DNA of 40,590 bases from a virus. The translations under genes were made by a program, and so were the position numbers. Below the pieces are notes generated by a model. It was given only the letters and a program-made list of their open reading frames with translations, did not search any database and was not told where the DNA came from. Location: positions 1 through 40,590 of IMG/VR virus record IMGVR_UViG_3300050821_004937. One strand, written 5' to 3'. Positions 24,844-31,613 of the stretch are shown here, in pieces (the first letter of the stretch is position 1; each line of letters starts with the position of its first letter).

Positions 24844-24998
24844 ATTTCAGAATGCGACTGACCGTAAATCAACGTTTCGAGCATTCGTTTCTCTTGTTCC
24901 TTTGCTTTAAAACCACGAACGATTTCTTTCCAGAAATAAAACAATCCAAATAAAAATCCTGCGAAGAACATTCCGACCTCTGACCATGTGTATATCAC
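24828..24998 (-). CDS. Single-span membrane protein (56 aa)
   Basis: GTG start at 24996-24998 overlaps the previous TGA (GTGA), which fits better than the longer open frame. One transmembrane helix (VGMFFAGFLFGLFYFW, about residues 8-23) is followed by a basic, charged cytoplasmic-type tail. Could be a small holin-like or host-modifying membrane protein; no family recognised. Confidence 0.55.
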   Translation of the reverse strand: MIYTWSEVGMFFAGFLFGLFYFWKEIVRGFKAKEQEKRMLETLIYGQSHSEIWKTK

Positions 24999-25273
24999 AG
25001 CCCCATCTCCCGAGCTTTGGCAATAACTTCTTGTTCTCTCGCAGAAAGCGGAAATATTCTTTTGCAATCAGGACAGTGATGATCTTGGGATGATTTTATT
25101 GCGTCCACTAATTCCACCGCCAACGATTTCAATTTGTCGAGATCCGGAACTTTTATAAATCCACAGTGATGGCAACTAAAATAATCCGGGCCGCCACTAT
25201 GTCCCAGGTGGTGCCAAATTAAGTACATCTCATCGTGTGAATGACTCGATACCTGCCCTTGCTCTTCGCTCAT
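24995..25273 (-). CDS. Small zinc-ribbon-like protein
   Basis: 92 residues. CHHC (residues 34-37) and CPDC (67-70) form a likely four-Cys zinc site around a helix; histidines in SHSHDEMYLIWHHLGH may also bind metal. Part of the minigene string. Function unknown; such proteins often bind nucleic acid or host proteins. Confidence 0.6.
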   Translation of the reverse strand: MSEEQGQVSSHSHDEMYLIWHHLGHSGGPDYFSCHHCGFIKVPDLDKLKSLAVELVDAIKSSQDHHCPDCKRIFPLSAREQEVIAKAREMGL

Positions 25274-25274
25274 C

Positions 25275-25577
25275 TCATTCCCCCTCGATAGGAAGGGCGC
25301 GGATTTGTTTCACACATGCGCAAGCATTAGGATTAACACTCGCGCAAGAACAAAATCCAAACGATTCTAAGGCCGCCCTCTCCCGCATCTCGCGCTGGCC
25401 TTCTATTTTTCCCGCTTCAAAATTCTTATCTTTGGAAAAACATTTATCGTTGTGGCGCTTCTTCGCTTCCTCGAGGGCGCGTTCAATCTGAAACAATCCA
25501 ATACCACGCAGGCGACTAGATGCTCCGGCTGGGAAACAATCTATCATGATTTTTTCCGCCCGTTCACGGTTGGTCAT
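25275..25577 (-). CDS. Small protein with Cys cluster
   Basis: 100 residues, MTNRERAEKIMIDCFPAGAS. Helical and charged in the middle, with a C-terminal cluster FCSCASVNPNACACVK (five cysteines in 13 residues). The ATG overlaps the previous TGA. Function unknown. Confidence 0.6.
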   Translation of the reverse strand: MTNRERAEKIMIDCFPAGASSRLRGIGLFQIERALEEAKKRHNDKCFSKDKNFEAGKIEGQREMRERAALESFGFCSCASVNPNACACVKQIRALPIEGE

Positions 25578-25834
25578 TTATTTTCGTCATTCCATTCTTT
25601 GAGAGCTTTATCTATACATTCGATTTCATGTTTTATTCCGGTCAATTGAGAAAATAATTTCCCTTTCTCTCTAAGAAGAATCGTCACCTCTCTTTTTCGT
25701 ATTATGAATTTCCAGCTTTGCAGGGTGGATTGAATCGCTTCTGAAGAGCCTTCCGCTTCAATCGAATTGTCACCCGCTTTTACATTCACCTTATTTTTTA
25801 TTTCATTAATTACATTATCCATTTCTTTTACCAT
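25574..25834 (-). CDS. Coiled-coil protein, unknown
   Basis: 86 residues from MVKEMDNVINEIKNKVNVKA, with a GGAGGAGG site just upstream; ten extra upstream codons are inside the previous gene. Mostly charged helix (LREKGKLFSQLTGIKHEIECIDKAL). Overlaps the previous gene by 20 bp. Function unknown. Confidence 0.5.
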   Translation of the reverse strand: MVKEMDNVINEIKNKVNVKAGDNSIEAEGSSEAIQSTLQSWKFIIRKREVTILLREKGKLFSQLTGIKHEIECIDKALKEWNDENK

Positions 25835-26144
25835 CCCTCCTCCGCAGCGCCTCCGCCTCAACATTCATCACAGCGTCTTCCCTCGTGACAAAAGCCCGGT
25901 ACTCTGCTTCCCAGAGGTCAATGGCGATTCCTCTCATTACTTCGTATTTGGCTTTCCACTCCTCGCATTGTTCGCAAGGGTCTAGTTTGTAGGGCATGGG
26001 CTGATGAATTTTTCCAACACCCGGCGTCATTTGTTCGAGTGATTGCGGATGAATAATCTTCACTTGCGAATGGCAAACAGTACAAGTGCATGTGAGTCCC
26101 GTATCTCCATTCTGCCAACAGCAACTACAGGAAATATTTTTCAT
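25815..26144 (-). CDS. Cysteine-rich small protein
   Basis: 109 residues beginning MKNISCSCCWQNGDTGLTCTCTVCHSQ, with eight cysteines in the first 30 residues plus CEQC near residue 58: two possible zinc sites. The C-terminal half is helical and charged. It starts directly before the TAA of the 54-residue gene. Function unknown. Confidence 0.6.
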   Translation of the reverse strand: MKNISCSCCWQNGDTGLTCTCTVCHSQVKIIHPQSLEQMTPGVGKIHQPMPYKLDPCEQCEEWKAKYEVMRGIAIDLWEAEYRAFVTREDAVMNVEAEALRRRDGKRNG

Positions 26145-26309
26145 TTAAAAAAGATTCCCCTGCGAATCAACTTGACCCTCAAAACCACACCAGCGGCATT
26201 TTGCGAATACCAAAAATTTTAATGGGTCCATGTCGCTATGATGTACGTCATCATAGCCACCGAAACTATGCCAACCAATCCAACAACAAAAGCGTTTCAA
26301 ATGTTTCAT
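26145..26309 (-). CDS. 54-residue Cys/Trp zinc-ribbon-like protein
   Basis: Reads MKHLKRFCCWIGWHSFGGYD... with CRWC about ten residues before a FEGQVDSQGN turn, the look of short phage zinc-ribbon proteins. The ATG at 26307-26309 overlaps the upstream TGA (ATGA) and the TAA at 26145-26147 directly abuts the next ATG. It exactly fills an otherwise empty gap. Confidence 0.65.
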   Translation of the reverse strand: MKHLKRFCCWIGWHSFGGYDDVHHSDMDPLKFLVFAKCRWCGFEGQVDSQGNLF

Positions 26310-26551
26310 TTCTTCTCCAACAACCGCGCGGCCTTTTCGTCGATCTTTTTTCGTGCCTCAAGCACTTCCAATTCATTCGCGTCCCCATCAACATAATAAT
26401 CAAAAGCCACTTCCCTATACGCATCCTGCTGGGCGAACAGCCGTTCAATACATTGCGCTAAATCTAACCACGCTTCCCAACACCTAACATCAAGCTTTAA
26501 TTTCTTGGTATGTTCCATCATCTCTTCCCGCGTCACGAATTTGTAGGTCAT
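26306..26551 (-). CDS. Small helical protein, unknown
   Basis: 81 residues from MTYKFVTREEMMEHTKKLKL; this ATG (26549-26551) overlaps the stop of the lipoprotein gene (ATGA) and is preferred to the earlier in-frame codon. Helical, charged, with WEAWLDLAQCIERLFAQQDA. No family recognised. Confidence 0.55.
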   Translation of the reverse strand: MTYKFVTREEMMEHTKKLKLDVRCWEAWLDLAQCIERLFAQQDAYREVAFDYYVDGDANELEVLEARKKIDEKAARLLEKK

Positions 26552-26634
26552 GGTTTGCACGGACAACCTCTATAAATATCGATGCAACCAGAAAGAAATA
26601 CAGCCATTGCAATCAGCCAAAGAACCTTTTTCAA
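26548..26634 (-). CDS. 28-residue lipoprotein, outer spanin (Rz1)-like
   Basis: TTG start overlapping the TGA of the upstream gene. Translated MKKVLWLIAMAVFLSGC followed by 11 residues IDIYRGCPCKP: a complete lipoprotein signal with lipobox LSGC and a very short Pro/Cys mature part. Size and form resemble small Rz1-type outer-membrane spanins, but typical spanins are more proline-rich and lie beside the endolysin, which here is about 13 kb away. Could be a moron lipoprotein instead. Confidence 0.6.
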   Translation of the reverse strand: MKKVLWLIAMAVFLSGCIDIYRGCPCKP

Positions 26635-26732
26635 TTCTTAACCACCAACCTATAAAGCGTCGACATAACCAAATACCCCAGTCCTCCGAAAAATCCTATC
26701 TCGAACCATTCAAGTAATTTGTGCCAGTCCAT
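26631..26732 (-). CDS. 33-residue single-span membrane protein
   Basis: MDWHKLLEWFEIGFFGGLGYLVMSTLYRLVVKN with a perfect AAGGAGG site before the ATG at 26730-26732. One transmembrane helix over residues 10-30. Its stop overlaps the start of the lipoprotein gene, so the two are co-translated, suggesting a membrane/lipoprotein pair. Holin- or spanin-like role is inference. Confidence 0.6.
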   Translation of the reverse strand: MDWHKLLEWFEIGFFGGLGYLVMSTLYRLVVKN

Positions 26733-26766
26733 AAGACCTCCTTTTTCCGGCTATAATGCGCCGTTG

Positions 26767-26803
26767 CTTGCTGCACTGCGCTGATACTTGCTGCACGACG
26801 CTG
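26767..26803. repeat. Short direct repeat before the minigene string
   Basis: CTTGCTGCAC occurs at 26767-26776 and 26787-26796, each followed by a near-copy of CGCTG (15 of 17 bases match), two helical turns apart. The surrounding gap (26733-26868) has no gene; it also contains a CCACTT/AAGTGG hairpin on the minus strand. Possible binding sites upstream of the membrane/lipoprotein genes. Confidence 0.35.
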
Positions 26804-26868
26804 CGTCAAATCCGCCCCCTCCTCCCCACTTCCCTTGCCAAGTGGAAAGGAACGCGGGGGCAAAAGAA

Positions 26869-27063
26869 CTATCCTCTCGCAGCCAATGTCTGCGCCGCGA
26901 ACCTGTTCTTCCGCATCTCCTTAAGCTTCGGGATCACCTTCGATATATGCGGACGATTGGGTACTAACTCCTGTGATTGTTGTAGAGCCTGAGCTGTCAA
27001 ACTGCCATTCTTTCCAGGATTAAATCTGTACTGCTTACTATCTTGGTTGATTAGCTTTTCCAT
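26869..27063 (-). CDS. Small basic protein, unknown
   Basis: 64 residues, MEKLINQDSKQYRFNPGKNG, after an AAAGGAG site. Basic with a helical C-terminus (KVIPKLKEMRKNRFAAQTL). No family recognised. It is followed by the 136-bp gap that precedes the membrane/lipoprotein genes. Confidence 0.55.
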   Translation of the reverse strand: MEKLINQDSKQYRFNPGKNGSLTAQALQQSQELVPNRPHISKVIPKLKEMRKNRFAAQTLAARG

Positions 27064-27066
27064 GTG

Positions 27067-27414
27067 TTACTCCTTTCTTACTGGATTCTCGTGGATGTTG
27101 CCGATGACTGCATAAACATCACAATTCATTATCGATATAAATGAGTCTCTAGTATCAACTGATTCTGCCAGCTTCTCGCTCATCCAAATAACGAACGATC
27201 CTTTATGAAAGCGCACATCTCCGCACTCATCCTTTTGTAAACCCATTTGAGCATAAGCGAGAATATCTCCCTCATAAATCTCCTTCCCGTTCTTGTCGAG
27301 GAGACCTGTGAATTGCATGAGTTCGTATCGAACACCAGCAGGAATAACATTTGAAGTCCATTCAATCATCTTGGAATCAAATTTGTCCCACGCTCGGAAT
27401 CTAATGGGTCTCAT
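27067..27414 (-). CDS. YopX family protein
   Basis: 115 residues. Signature of the phage YopX family: RPIRFRAWDKFDSKMIEW at the start, LMQFTGLLDKNGKEIYEGDIL in the middle, AVIGNIHENP at the end. These are common small phage proteins of unknown role with a beta-barrel fold. Length is typical. Confidence 0.9.
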   Translation of the reverse strand: MRPIRFRAWDKFDSKMIEWTSNVIPAGVRYELMQFTGLLDKNGKEIYEGDILAYAQMGLQKDECGDVRFHKGSFVIWMSEKLAESVDTRDSFISIMNCDVYAVIGNIHENPVRKE

Positions 27415-27694
27415 AGAAAATAGAATCCTTGCTCTTCTCTGGTTCGTTCATTCGCTCTTCAAATTCCTCGTCAACAGAATGCTTAGCCAGATAACGGTTG
27501 TCACGATTCTGATCTTCACGCTCAAGTCTTTCTCTAACCTCGTTAATTAAAATCTTTCGCATAACTCGGAAAGATCGCAATAAGAATTCTCCATCCAAAC
27601 AACCGCAACGCGGATCGCAACCACATTCGCCTTGTTTCTCCATCTCTTTTATCCTTTCAAGCGCAGTCATGGAAAGTTCATTTGTTTCGTTCAT
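27401..27694 (-). CDS. Small protein with Cys cluster
   Basis: 97 residues, MNETNELSMTALERIKEMEK followed by CGCDPRCGC (possible zinc site) and a charged helical C-terminus. The ATG overlaps the stop of the small membrane protein upstream (ATGA) and its end overlaps the YopX gene by 14 bp. Function unknown. Confidence 0.6.
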   Translation of the reverse strand: MNETNELSMTALERIKEMEKQGECGCDPRCGCLDGEFLLRSFRVMRKILINEVRERLEREDQNRDNRYLAKHSVDEEFEERMNEPEKSKDSIFYETH

Positions 27695-27807
27695 TTCAGG
27701 AACCTCCTCTCAAACCAAGGAAGAAGAAACTTAATCGAGAACGCAGCACCCCCTATGAAAGATGCGAGATATACAAATATTATTAGTACAATTTTAAGCA
27801 CGATCAT
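27691..27807 (-). CDS. 38-residue single-span membrane protein
   Basis: MIVLKIVLIIFVYLASFIGG then AAFSIKFLLPWFERRFLK: one long hydrophobic helix and a basic end. The start overlaps the previous gene by 14 bp; the stop overlaps the next start (ATGA) and an AGGAGG site for the next gene lies in its last codons. Function unknown. Confidence 0.55.
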   Translation of the reverse strand: MIVLKIVLIIFVYLASFIGGAAFSIKFLLPWFERRFLK

Positions 27808-28033
27808 ATTTGGTCATCCACCTTTGCTCTACAATTTTCTGACAAACTCTGCATTTGAAGTGATCCCCATAGTCGTCGAATCGATAGGCATAGACGTGTG
27901 GATGAGTGCAGTTTACCTTGCTACGAGTAGGGGAGTCATAGCTTTGCACGAGTGGGTTTTGACGCAATTGTTTTCGCTTGCGCCAGAGTTCACGAACCAT
28001 TAGCTTAATGTCTTTGCGCAGTGGTTTTCGCAT
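27794..28033 (-). CDS. Small basic zinc-ribbon protein
   Basis: 79 residues from MRKPLRKDIKLMVRELWRKR (a TTG four codons upstream is an alternative start). A strongly basic N-terminal helix is followed by CTHPHVYAYRFDDYGDHFKCRVC, a Cys/His ribbon. Looks like a small nucleic-acid-binding protein. Confidence 0.55.
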   Translation of the reverse strand: MRKPLRKDIKLMVRELWRKRKQLRQNPLVQSYDSPTRSKVNCTHPHVYAYRFDDYGDHFKCRVCQKIVEQRWMTKYDRA

Positions 28034-28349
28034 TGTGCTTGTCAAGCTTCGGGCATTCGCGTAGTTCGCTGTTCTTGATTCCTAGAAATATAACCTCTCC
28101 ACGTTCAACTTCGCATGCGTGACAGCTTATAAATCCGCTTGATTTCGTCTCAAGAAAATCCTTTAACTTGCTATCATTGAATTCAAATAATGTGGCTCGA
28201 TGTGCGCCATTCTCTGCGTGTGGTTGTGGCTTGATTGTTATCCCGATCGCTGCAAGTGTAGCAAGAATATATTGCAATTGTCTGGGTGGTTGGCAGTGGG
28301 GGCAGAGGGGTCTTTTTGTGTTGCGCGGTCGGGCGGGGGGCTTGATCAT
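28005..28349 (-). CDS. Small protein with two CxxC pairs
   Basis: 114 residues. CPHC (16-19) and CHAC (about 76-79) could form a zinc site; the middle resembles a folded alpha/beta domain (LQYILATLAAIGITIKPQP). First gene of the leftward minigene run after the operator region at 28400-28474. Function unknown; no ribosome site seen. Confidence 0.55.
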   Translation of the reverse strand: MIKPPARPRNTKRPLCPHCQPPRQLQYILATLAAIGITIKPQPHAENGAHRATLFEFNDSKLKDFLETKSSGFISCHACEVERGEVIFLGIKNSELRECPKLDKHNAKTTAQRH

Positions 28350-28399
28350 GATAAGGGTGTAGGGGGTGGGTTTTTCTGCGCCTGGCCAGAATGTTCGAT

Positions 28400-28474
28400 C
28401 ATCAGATTGTCACTCAGATATCGCGTGAATATCGTTGATATCGAACCGATATGACACAGATATGTCACAGTGAC
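28400..28474. promoter_or_regulatory. Operator-like repeat cluster
   Basis: Five GATAT-type motifs (AGATATCG, GAATATCG, TGATATCG, CCGATATG, CAGATATG) occur within about 50 bp, with two inverted repeats: TGACA-CAGATA-TGTCA (28452-28467) and GTCAC-A-GTGAC (28464-28474). It sits in the 173-bp gap between the TerS-like gene and the minigene run. Likely regulator-binding DNA; no confident -35/-10 pair found. Confidence 0.45.
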
Positions 28475-28522
28475 CCCTTTTATCACTCTACGAGCGCTTG
28501 CTAATCAAGCAGATGCTCAGGC

Positions 28523-28978
28523 TTAAGGCGCTGAATTAGGTTGATTATTAGGTATTTCCGGGTCAACATCGATAATAATGGCGTCATTTACTCTTTTATG
28601 GGCCGACATTGTGTCAACGGAATTAACCTGTAACCGATCAACAAAGCTTCCCGTTTCTAAATACTTCAAGATTGCTAGATTCGCAACAATTCCATTAGCT
28701 GAATTGGCCTTAATCGCTAATTTATTCGTGTAAACAGAGCGCAAAATAGCAAGAATTTCATCCCATTCATACTTAAAAGCGGAATCTTGTTTAAGATGCC
28801 GTTCAAAGGTCCGAACATCAATTCCTACAGTCTTACACAATTCATGAATTAGAGGGAATTCGCGAAAGGTTTGGACATATTCTTTCGCAAGCTTAAGGAT
28901 TTCTAGTTTACGATTGCTTGTGAAAGAATAGCCGCTATCAATAAATCCTGTGTCATCATTCCTAGCTAAAGAATTCAC
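28523..28978 (-). CDS. Terminase small subunit-like protein
   Basis: 151 residues. LEILKLAKEYVQTFREFPLIHELCKTVGIDVRTFERHLKQDSAFKYEWDEIL reads as a helix-turn-helix domain with the spacing common in phage small terminases, then a helical region SANGIVANLAILKYLE and an acidic tail. It would bind pac DNA. It is separated from terL by 4.8 kb of minigenes, unusual for TerS. Another HTH regulator is the alternative. Confidence 0.6.
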   Translation of the reverse strand: MNSLARNDDTGFIDSGYSFTSNRKLEILKLAKEYVQTFREFPLIHELCKTVGIDVRTFERHLKQDSAFKYEWDEILAILRSVYTNKLAIKANSANGIVANLAILKYLETGSFVDRLQVNSVDTMSAHKRVNDAIIIDVDPEIPNNQPNSAP

Positions 28979-29087
28979 GGATTGGAATGCTCCAAAATCT
29001 CTTGACGCATAGCAAGTGAAAAGTTACCATTTGACCTGACATTAAGCAAGGTCCTCATGTAAGGTTCGTTGGCATGTTAGGGCACGC

Positions 29088-29327
29088 GTGAGTATGAGCC
29101 CGGCGACTGTCAACCGCCGACCGCGATATCAGAAACCGAGAGCGAACAACGCACTGCTACCAACAAGCCGTGAGAGGAGCGCCCACCGTCGGAGAACCCC
29201 GACACTGAAAAAAAATTGGCATTTTGCTGATATGGCTTTTCATGCCCTGATGACCGAAGGGAAGAAAAAGAAACAACCAGAGAAAAAGGGAACGACAGGA
29301 AAAGGAAGAAGAGGAGGAAGACTTTGA
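29088..29327 (+). CDS. Small highly basic protein (low confidence)
   Basis: 79 residues (GTG start; ATG at 29094 also possible). Very rich in Arg, Lys and Pro at both ends (RPRYQKPRANN, KKKKQPEKKGTTGKGRRGG). The composition may be that of a DNA- or RNA-binding peptide or simply non-coding; the only support is the overlap of its stop with the next start (TTGA). Confidence 0.35.
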   Translation: MSMSPATVNRRPRYQKPRANNALLPTSRERSAHRRRTPTLKKNWHFADMAFHALMTEGKKKKQPEKKGTTGKGRRGGRL

Positions 29328-29533
29328 GAAAGATGTTAAAAAAGTTCCTTCAAGCGAAGCGACAAGAGAAAAAAGAATTCACGCATCACAAGGGAAAACT
29401 ACTCGAAATTACCGGAAAATTCTCCGGGATGAAAACAATCTGGAAGGCTGTAGACTTCCGCAGAGATCCAGACAAGAAAGACATTCCAAAGCCATTCGTA
29501 ACCCCACCACACTACAAAGACAAAACAGACTAG
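29324..29533 (+). CDS. Small basic protein (low confidence)
   Basis: 69 residues from TTG; LLEITGKFSGMKTIWKAVDF and RRDPDKKDIPKPFVTPPHYK read like real protein. Follows the basic ORF with a 4-base overlap. No family recognised and no strong ribosome site. Confidence 0.4.
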   Translation: MRKMLKKFLQAKRQEKKEFTHHKGKLLEITGKFSGMKTIWKAVDFRRDPDKKDIPKPFVTPPHYKDKTD

Positions 29534-29599
29534 TCAACAACTATTTCACAAATCCTCTCATATCAGCACTTTCCAAGGCACTGTTTGAGCAGAAAAGGC

Positions 29600-29639
29600 T
29601 TGAAATCTCACAATACATCCATTATACTACTAGAGTAGT
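29600..29639 (+). promoter_or_regulatory. Sigma-70 promoter with overlapping palindromic operator
   Basis: TTGAAA (29600-29605), a 17-bp spacer and TATACT (29623-29628) form a near-consensus promoter. A perfect palindrome ACTACT-AG-AGTAGT (29626-29639) overlaps the -10 and start site, as a repressor operator would. It drives the early plus-strand genes beginning at 29743. The whole gap 29534-29742 has no gene. Confidence 0.75.
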
Positions 29640-29742
29640 CAAGAGAGACGAATTCACACAGATTTCACAGAGATGCAATCAAGATTTCACAGGTTACAGG
29701 TAGACTTAAATCAGAAGTTAAGCATCAAAAAGGGGTTACAAA

Positions 29743-30069
29743 ATGAGCAATTCAACCGCAACAGACTTCACACTTCTTCCGACACTCCGCTACTTAAAAC
29801 ACGTTGGTTCCACAATGGACATTAAAGTCACAATTCACAAGACTTTGGGCCATTCTCCGGTCATTTTCATCAGGGATTATGAGTTCAATAACGTTCTCTC
29901 CGCGCTCATGTTTCTGAGACATGTGGCTGAGACGGAGATTGGGCCAGAACATAAATTCCCTGAATGTCCTAAGTGCGGGAAATTAGACGCGAGAATATTA
30001 GTGGCCGGAGATTGGATTTGTGAGAAATGTTGGAATCCGGAGACGGAGTGGAAGCATTCGAGAAGGTGA
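29743..30069 (+). CDS. Early protein with C-terminal zinc ribbon
   Basis: 108 residues, MSNSTATDFTLLPTLRYLKH. Residues 75-98 contain CPKCGKLDARILVAGDWICEKC, a classic two-CxxC zinc ribbon. First gene after the promoter at 29600 and the first of four genes preceded by AAAAGGGGTTACA. Function unknown. Confidence 0.65.
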   Translation: MSNSTATDFTLLPTLRYLKHVGSTMDIKVTIHKTLGHSPVIFIRDYEFNNVLSALMFLRHVAETEIGPEHKFPECPKCGKLDARILVAGDWICEKCWNPETEWKHSRR

Positions 30070-30073
30070 CGCC

Positions 30074-30569
30074 ATGAAAACCAAAACAATCAACGTCTAC
30101 CAATACTCCGAATTGAGCGACAAGGCAAAAGAGAAAGCGCGCGTGGTATCTATCGGACGGGTTCCAGAGCGAACAAGCATGGGAACACGTTCAAGAGGAT
30201 GCAAAGAACGTCGGGCTAATTATTCACTCATTAGACCAACATAGAGCAAACAGCGGACGGTTCGAGCGGTTCGCGGAGAATACGGCGGAGAGAATTATTA
30301 AAGAACATGGCGAGACATGCGAGACGCACAAAACAGCGAAAACGTATCTCGACGCCTTGAAAACCTTAAAGCGCGACGAAGACGGCGAGTTGTATCTACA
30401 GTCACAAGACGAAGCGGAGAAGTTAGAAGAAGAATTCCTTGATTCTATCTTGGAAGACTACCGTATCATGCTTGAAAAAGAAATCGAGTACCAGGAAAGC
30501 GAAGAACAGGTAGCCGAAATGATGGAAGCGAACGAGTACGAATTCGACGAAAACGGTAAAAGAATCTAA
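30074..30569 (+). pseudogene. Phage antirestriction/early family-like gene split by a frameshift
   Basis: The ATG at 30074 opens MKTKTINVYQYSELSDKAKEKAR, typical of a phage protein family with YxYxELSDKAKEKAREWY. At about 30138-30145 the frame moves: the continuing sequence RAWYLSDGFQSEQAWEHVQED...GETCETHKTAKTYLDAL... runs to TAA at 30569 in the next frame. Restoring one GC unit in the GCGCGCG run would give an unbroken gene of about 165 residues with ...KEKARAWY. So a dinucleotide contraction or sequencing error split it. I do not assign a function. Confidence 0.7.
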
Positions 30570-30597
30570 CTAACTACTACTCAAAAGGGGTTACAAG

Positions 30598-30930
30598 ATG
30601 AAAACTCAAATAGATGAAATTGTCACATCAGACTTATCGCAATTCGGATCAAGAGAGAGAGACATGTTGATAGAACTCTTAACGTCGTGGAGGGTCCAAG
30701 GTTTACCATCAGACTTTGATGACGATCAAGTGATACCTATGATGAATAAAAACAGTGGAAATGTATTCCTGACAAATTCAAACTATGACGTTGCAATGAT
30801 GAACGGTAACAAGCTTGAATCCTTCTATTCCTGTCATCAATGCGGGCATGAAGGATTTTTGGAAGAAATGGACCACGACGGGAATTCTGATTGTGAAGAA
30901 TACGTAAAAGAAATTAAAGAAAGAGTGTAG
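30598..30930 (+). CDS. Early protein with CxxC, unknown
   Basis: 110 residues, MKTQIDEIVTSDLSQFGSRE. CHQC near residues 79-82 followed by HEGFLEEMDHDGNSDCEEY suggests a partial zinc site. Preceded by the AAAAGGGGTTACA leader. An imperfect hairpin follows the stop. Function unknown. Confidence 0.6.
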   Translation: MKTQIDEIVTSDLSQFGSRERDMLIELLTSWRVQGLPSDFDDDQVIPMMNKNSGNVFLTNSNYDVAMMNGNKLESFYSCHQCGHEGFLEEMDHDGNSDCEEYVKEIKERV

Positions 30931-30936
30931 CATCAA

Positions 30937-30965
30937 GCCCCCGGAGATTTGCAGTTCTCCGGGGC
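30937..30965 (+). terminator. GC-rich hairpin after 30598-30930
   Basis: GCCCC-GGAGA (one bulged C) pairs with UCUCCGGGGC around a short loop. No T run follows, so it is a weak terminator or an RNA processing/stability site between two early genes. Confidence 0.45.
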
Positions 30966-31002
30966 ACAATTTGAGATCAAAATATAAAAAAGGGGTTACA
31001 CA

Positions 31003-31191
31003 ATGAAAACTAAATCAACATACCGTTGCATGGCTTGCCAGAAAATTAAAAAAGAGGATCATGATTCAAAAGAAATCCATCCAGGCAAACTCTTTCCAGT
31101 CGAACATGAACGATGGCATGGCGTTAGCGCAGTCTTAGTTTGCAATAAATGCGCTGATAGACTTGCTAAGAATCAATGGGTGAATGTATGA
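31003..31191 (+). CDS. Small zinc-finger-like early protein
   Basis: 62 residues: MKTKSTYRCMACQKI with CMAC (9-12), HxxxxxH in the middle and CNKC (47-50), forming a probable zinc ribbon. Preceded by AAAAGGGGTTACA. Overlaps the next gene (ATGA). Function unknown. Confidence 0.65.
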   Translation: MKTKSTYRCMACQKIKKEDHDSKEIHPGKLFPVEHERWHGVSAVLVCNKCADRLAKNQWVNV

Positions 31192-31400
31192 AACCACGAT
31201 TCATCAAATCCCCCATGATTTCCAGATACATTAAAGGCCAGAACAAAGGAAAGCATATAACGCCAGGTTTCATCTATTCTCTTGATAAGCATGTTCAACA
31301 ACTCATTGATCATGCGCTCATCATCTCAGGGGATCGTTCTGTTATGGACATCAATGCAGCGGAGGCAGCGGGTATATTCCTAACGGGTTATCGGCCATGA
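31188..31400 (+). CDS. Small early protein, unknown
   Basis: 70 residues from MKPRFIKSPMISRYIKGQNK; the ATG overlaps the stop upstream and the stop overlaps the next start (both ATGA), which sets this start rather than the ATG four codons earlier. Basic N-terminus, helical middle. No family recognised. Confidence 0.6.
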   Translation: MKPRFIKSPMISRYIKGQNKGKHITPGFIYSLDKHVQQLIDHALIISGDRSVMDINAAEAAGIFLTGYRP

Positions 31401-31534
31401 TCCAAATAGCCGGTGGAATCATTCTTGCCTATCTTGCACTCTTATTTTTCGCATTCATGGTGGAGATGGTAGGCGCATTAGGAGCCATGGGAATATCATT
31501 TATTTTGGGAATAGTAATTTTGATATTAAAATAA
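31397..31534 (+). CDS. 45-residue hydrophobic membrane protein
   Basis: Reads MIQIAGGIILAYLALLFFAF, then MVEMVGALGAMGISFILGIV and ILILK: two transmembrane helices joined at a VEM turn. Start overlaps the previous stop (ATGA). Small two-span early membrane proteins in temperate phages are often superinfection-exclusion or host-modulating proteins; that is only a possibility here. Confidence 0.6.
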   Translation: MIQIAGGIILAYLALLFFAFMVEMVGALGAMGISFILGIVILILK

Positions 31535-31613
31535 GAGAATATCGATAGTAAAACTAATAAGAGGGTACTAACCGACCTAACACGCCTTTAAGAGAGTACA
31601 AAAAGGGGTTACA

